Below, piece by piece: positions 62,995-64,000 of a stretch of 64,000 nucleotides of DNA (position 1 is its first letter; every line of letters begins with the position of its first letter). Both the position numbers and the translations under genes were made by a program. The notes below the pieces were generated by a model. It did no database searches. It was not told the DNA's origin and saw only the letters and a program-made list of their open reading frames with translations. The stretch is from positions 372,001 through 436,000 of the forward strand of contig JAUPFP010000052.1 of NCBI GenBank assembly GCA_036925085.1, written 5' to 3'. This DNA is from Brachycybe producta. Lineage: Eukaryota; Arthropoda; Diplopoda; Playtdesmida; Andrognathidae.

Positions 62995-63169
62995 ACAGGC
63001 AAATTAGAAAACGGGATGAAAACTTTCTAATTGGTTGGTTGTGAGGTTCGACATTGAAAAGGGGCGGAGCATGTGACGTCAGACTACATAACCAACCAAA
63101 TTAGAAGTTGCCATTTGTCATAAAAAGGGCGGAGCCAACTTCTGTTTGTCCCGTTTTCTAATTACCTGT
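62995..63169. mobile_element. Family B element B7, partly deleted
   Basis: The ends are ACAGGCAAATTAGAAAACGG and CCCGTTTTCTAATTACCTGT. The flanks AAGACATTC and GAGACATTT agree at 7 of 9 positions, an aged target duplication. Confidence 0.75.
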
Positions 63170-63189
63170 GAGACATTTTTGGAACCATA

Positions 63190-63425
63190 AAGACCATTTG
63201 GTTAAAGTGGTTCAGTGGTTAAAGTGGTTTCAAAAAACCTTCATATAAGTTATATTACCCAGAATAACTTGCTGGTTAATAAATTCAAAATATAAAACTG
63301 GGTTTGATTTTAATCCAGTTGAATGCCATTGAATAACCAAACAACTTCTAAAAGGTTTCGTTCAGATATCTGTCTCCGTTCTGGAGAAAAAGCTCTCAGA
63401 ACATTTCGGATCCATACATACATCC
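63190..63425. mobile_element. Possible SINE-like sequence
   Basis: GTGGTTCAGTGGTTAAAGTG resembles a Pol III A box, and GGGTTTGATTTTAATCC at 63300 resembles a decayed B box. CATACATACATCCATCC follows near 63413. This is weak and could be chance. Confidence 0.25.
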
Positions 63426-64000
63426 ATCCAAATTTTTCCCTTTACCCTCCAAACACTATTAAGACCTTTGTTGCTCTAAAGAGCAACAAAAATTGATCTT
63501 TTTTCAATAGTTGCACTTAAAAATGCAAGTAAGCTTAGATCATTTATTCTGTACGTGTTACGTGTAGCGTTAGATGGCGCCACTATCCCTCCTCCCACAG
63601 AAATATACTGACTGACTTCCTTTTTTTTGCACGTGGCCAAACTTTTAATTGCGTCATCGCTATTTCGGTGCACGTGCTCTCTTCACTTGTATTATGTTCT
63701 GGGTATAAGTTTGTCCACGTGCTCTGATAATTAAGGTTGTTTTGGACGCGCTTTTAGAGGCTAAAAGGGTGCATTCGATTTCAACTAATTGGCACGTGTG
63801 GAGTTGGGAATATATGGAAGTTGCATAGCGCCATCTACCGTGCATTTCCACAAGGATTTTTCTATCTCTTAAGAGTGTTTAGACATTAAAATGTTTGTCT
63901 ATTTTTTTATTAGAAAGAAACTTTCTATTTTCTGTTTTTCTACCCAAGAGACATTAAAAAAGAAGCCATTTGTAATCAAAGTCAGTCTTTCTTTTTTCTC

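Larger units (their letters stand above)
59547..64000. other. Upstream region of the SRCIN1/KIAA1217 homologue
   Basis: Apart from the repeats above and the weak 62.8-kb exon, no gene is seen. It may be intron or 5' flank. CTCF-like motifs lie near 63571 (GTTAGATGGCGCCACT) and 63828 (AGCGCCATCTACCG). Confidence 0.5.

Overview
This is AT-rich eukaryotic DNA carrying intron-rich genes, almost certainly from an invertebrate animal. Three spliced protein-coding genes can be reconstructed, all on the minus strand. They are (1) the 5' part of a class III PLP enzyme of the ETNPPL/PHYKPL family, (2) a complete replication factor C large subunit (RFC1), and (3) a large adaptor gene of the SRCIN1 (p140Cap)/KIAA1217 (sickle tail) family. 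One tRNA-Gly(TCC) lies on the plus strand. The gene families and the tRNA point to Metazoa. I cannot name the phylum from sequence alone.

Layout. 1-4003: first four coding exons of the phospho-lyase; the rest lies off the left edge. 5604-12205: RFC1 in 20 coding exons. My splice model keeps one open frame of 2943 nt (980 codons plus stop) with every intron phase matching. A consensus E2F site sits about 108 bp upstream of its ATG. 12.2-20.5 kb: intergenic DNA with the tRNA, a GC-rich 37-bp minisatellite, AT-rich arrays and foldback elements. 20501-59546 (possibly to 62.8 kb): the SRCIN1/KIAA1217 homologue, with an AIP3-type domain, proline-rich exons, a central coiled coil and a Ser/Pro/Gln-rich C-terminus, spread over at least 21 exons. 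Its introns hold most of the mobile elements.

The main unusual content is a dense community of short, nearly fully palindromic non-autonomous elements. Family A (ends near TTAGAAACTAGAA) has more than 25 copies and forms a six-unit tandem array at 53.6-55.0 kb. Family B (ACAGGCAATTAGAAA) makes perfect 9-bp target duplications at four of seven sites. Family C (TAGGGCTCGG) makes 8-bp duplications, as hAT elements do. Families D, H, J, L and E are further palindromes. Many are nested in each other, which gives a relative insertion order. CTCF-like motifs (CCACTAGATGGCG and variants) occur about 17 times, several of them in the arms of palindromic elements. One degenerate non-LTR reverse-transcriptase fragment is present.

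The three genes are not functionally linked: one is metabolic, one loads PCNA at replication forks, and one is a cytoskeletal/Src-signalling adaptor. No operon, CRISPR array or prokaryotic system is present.
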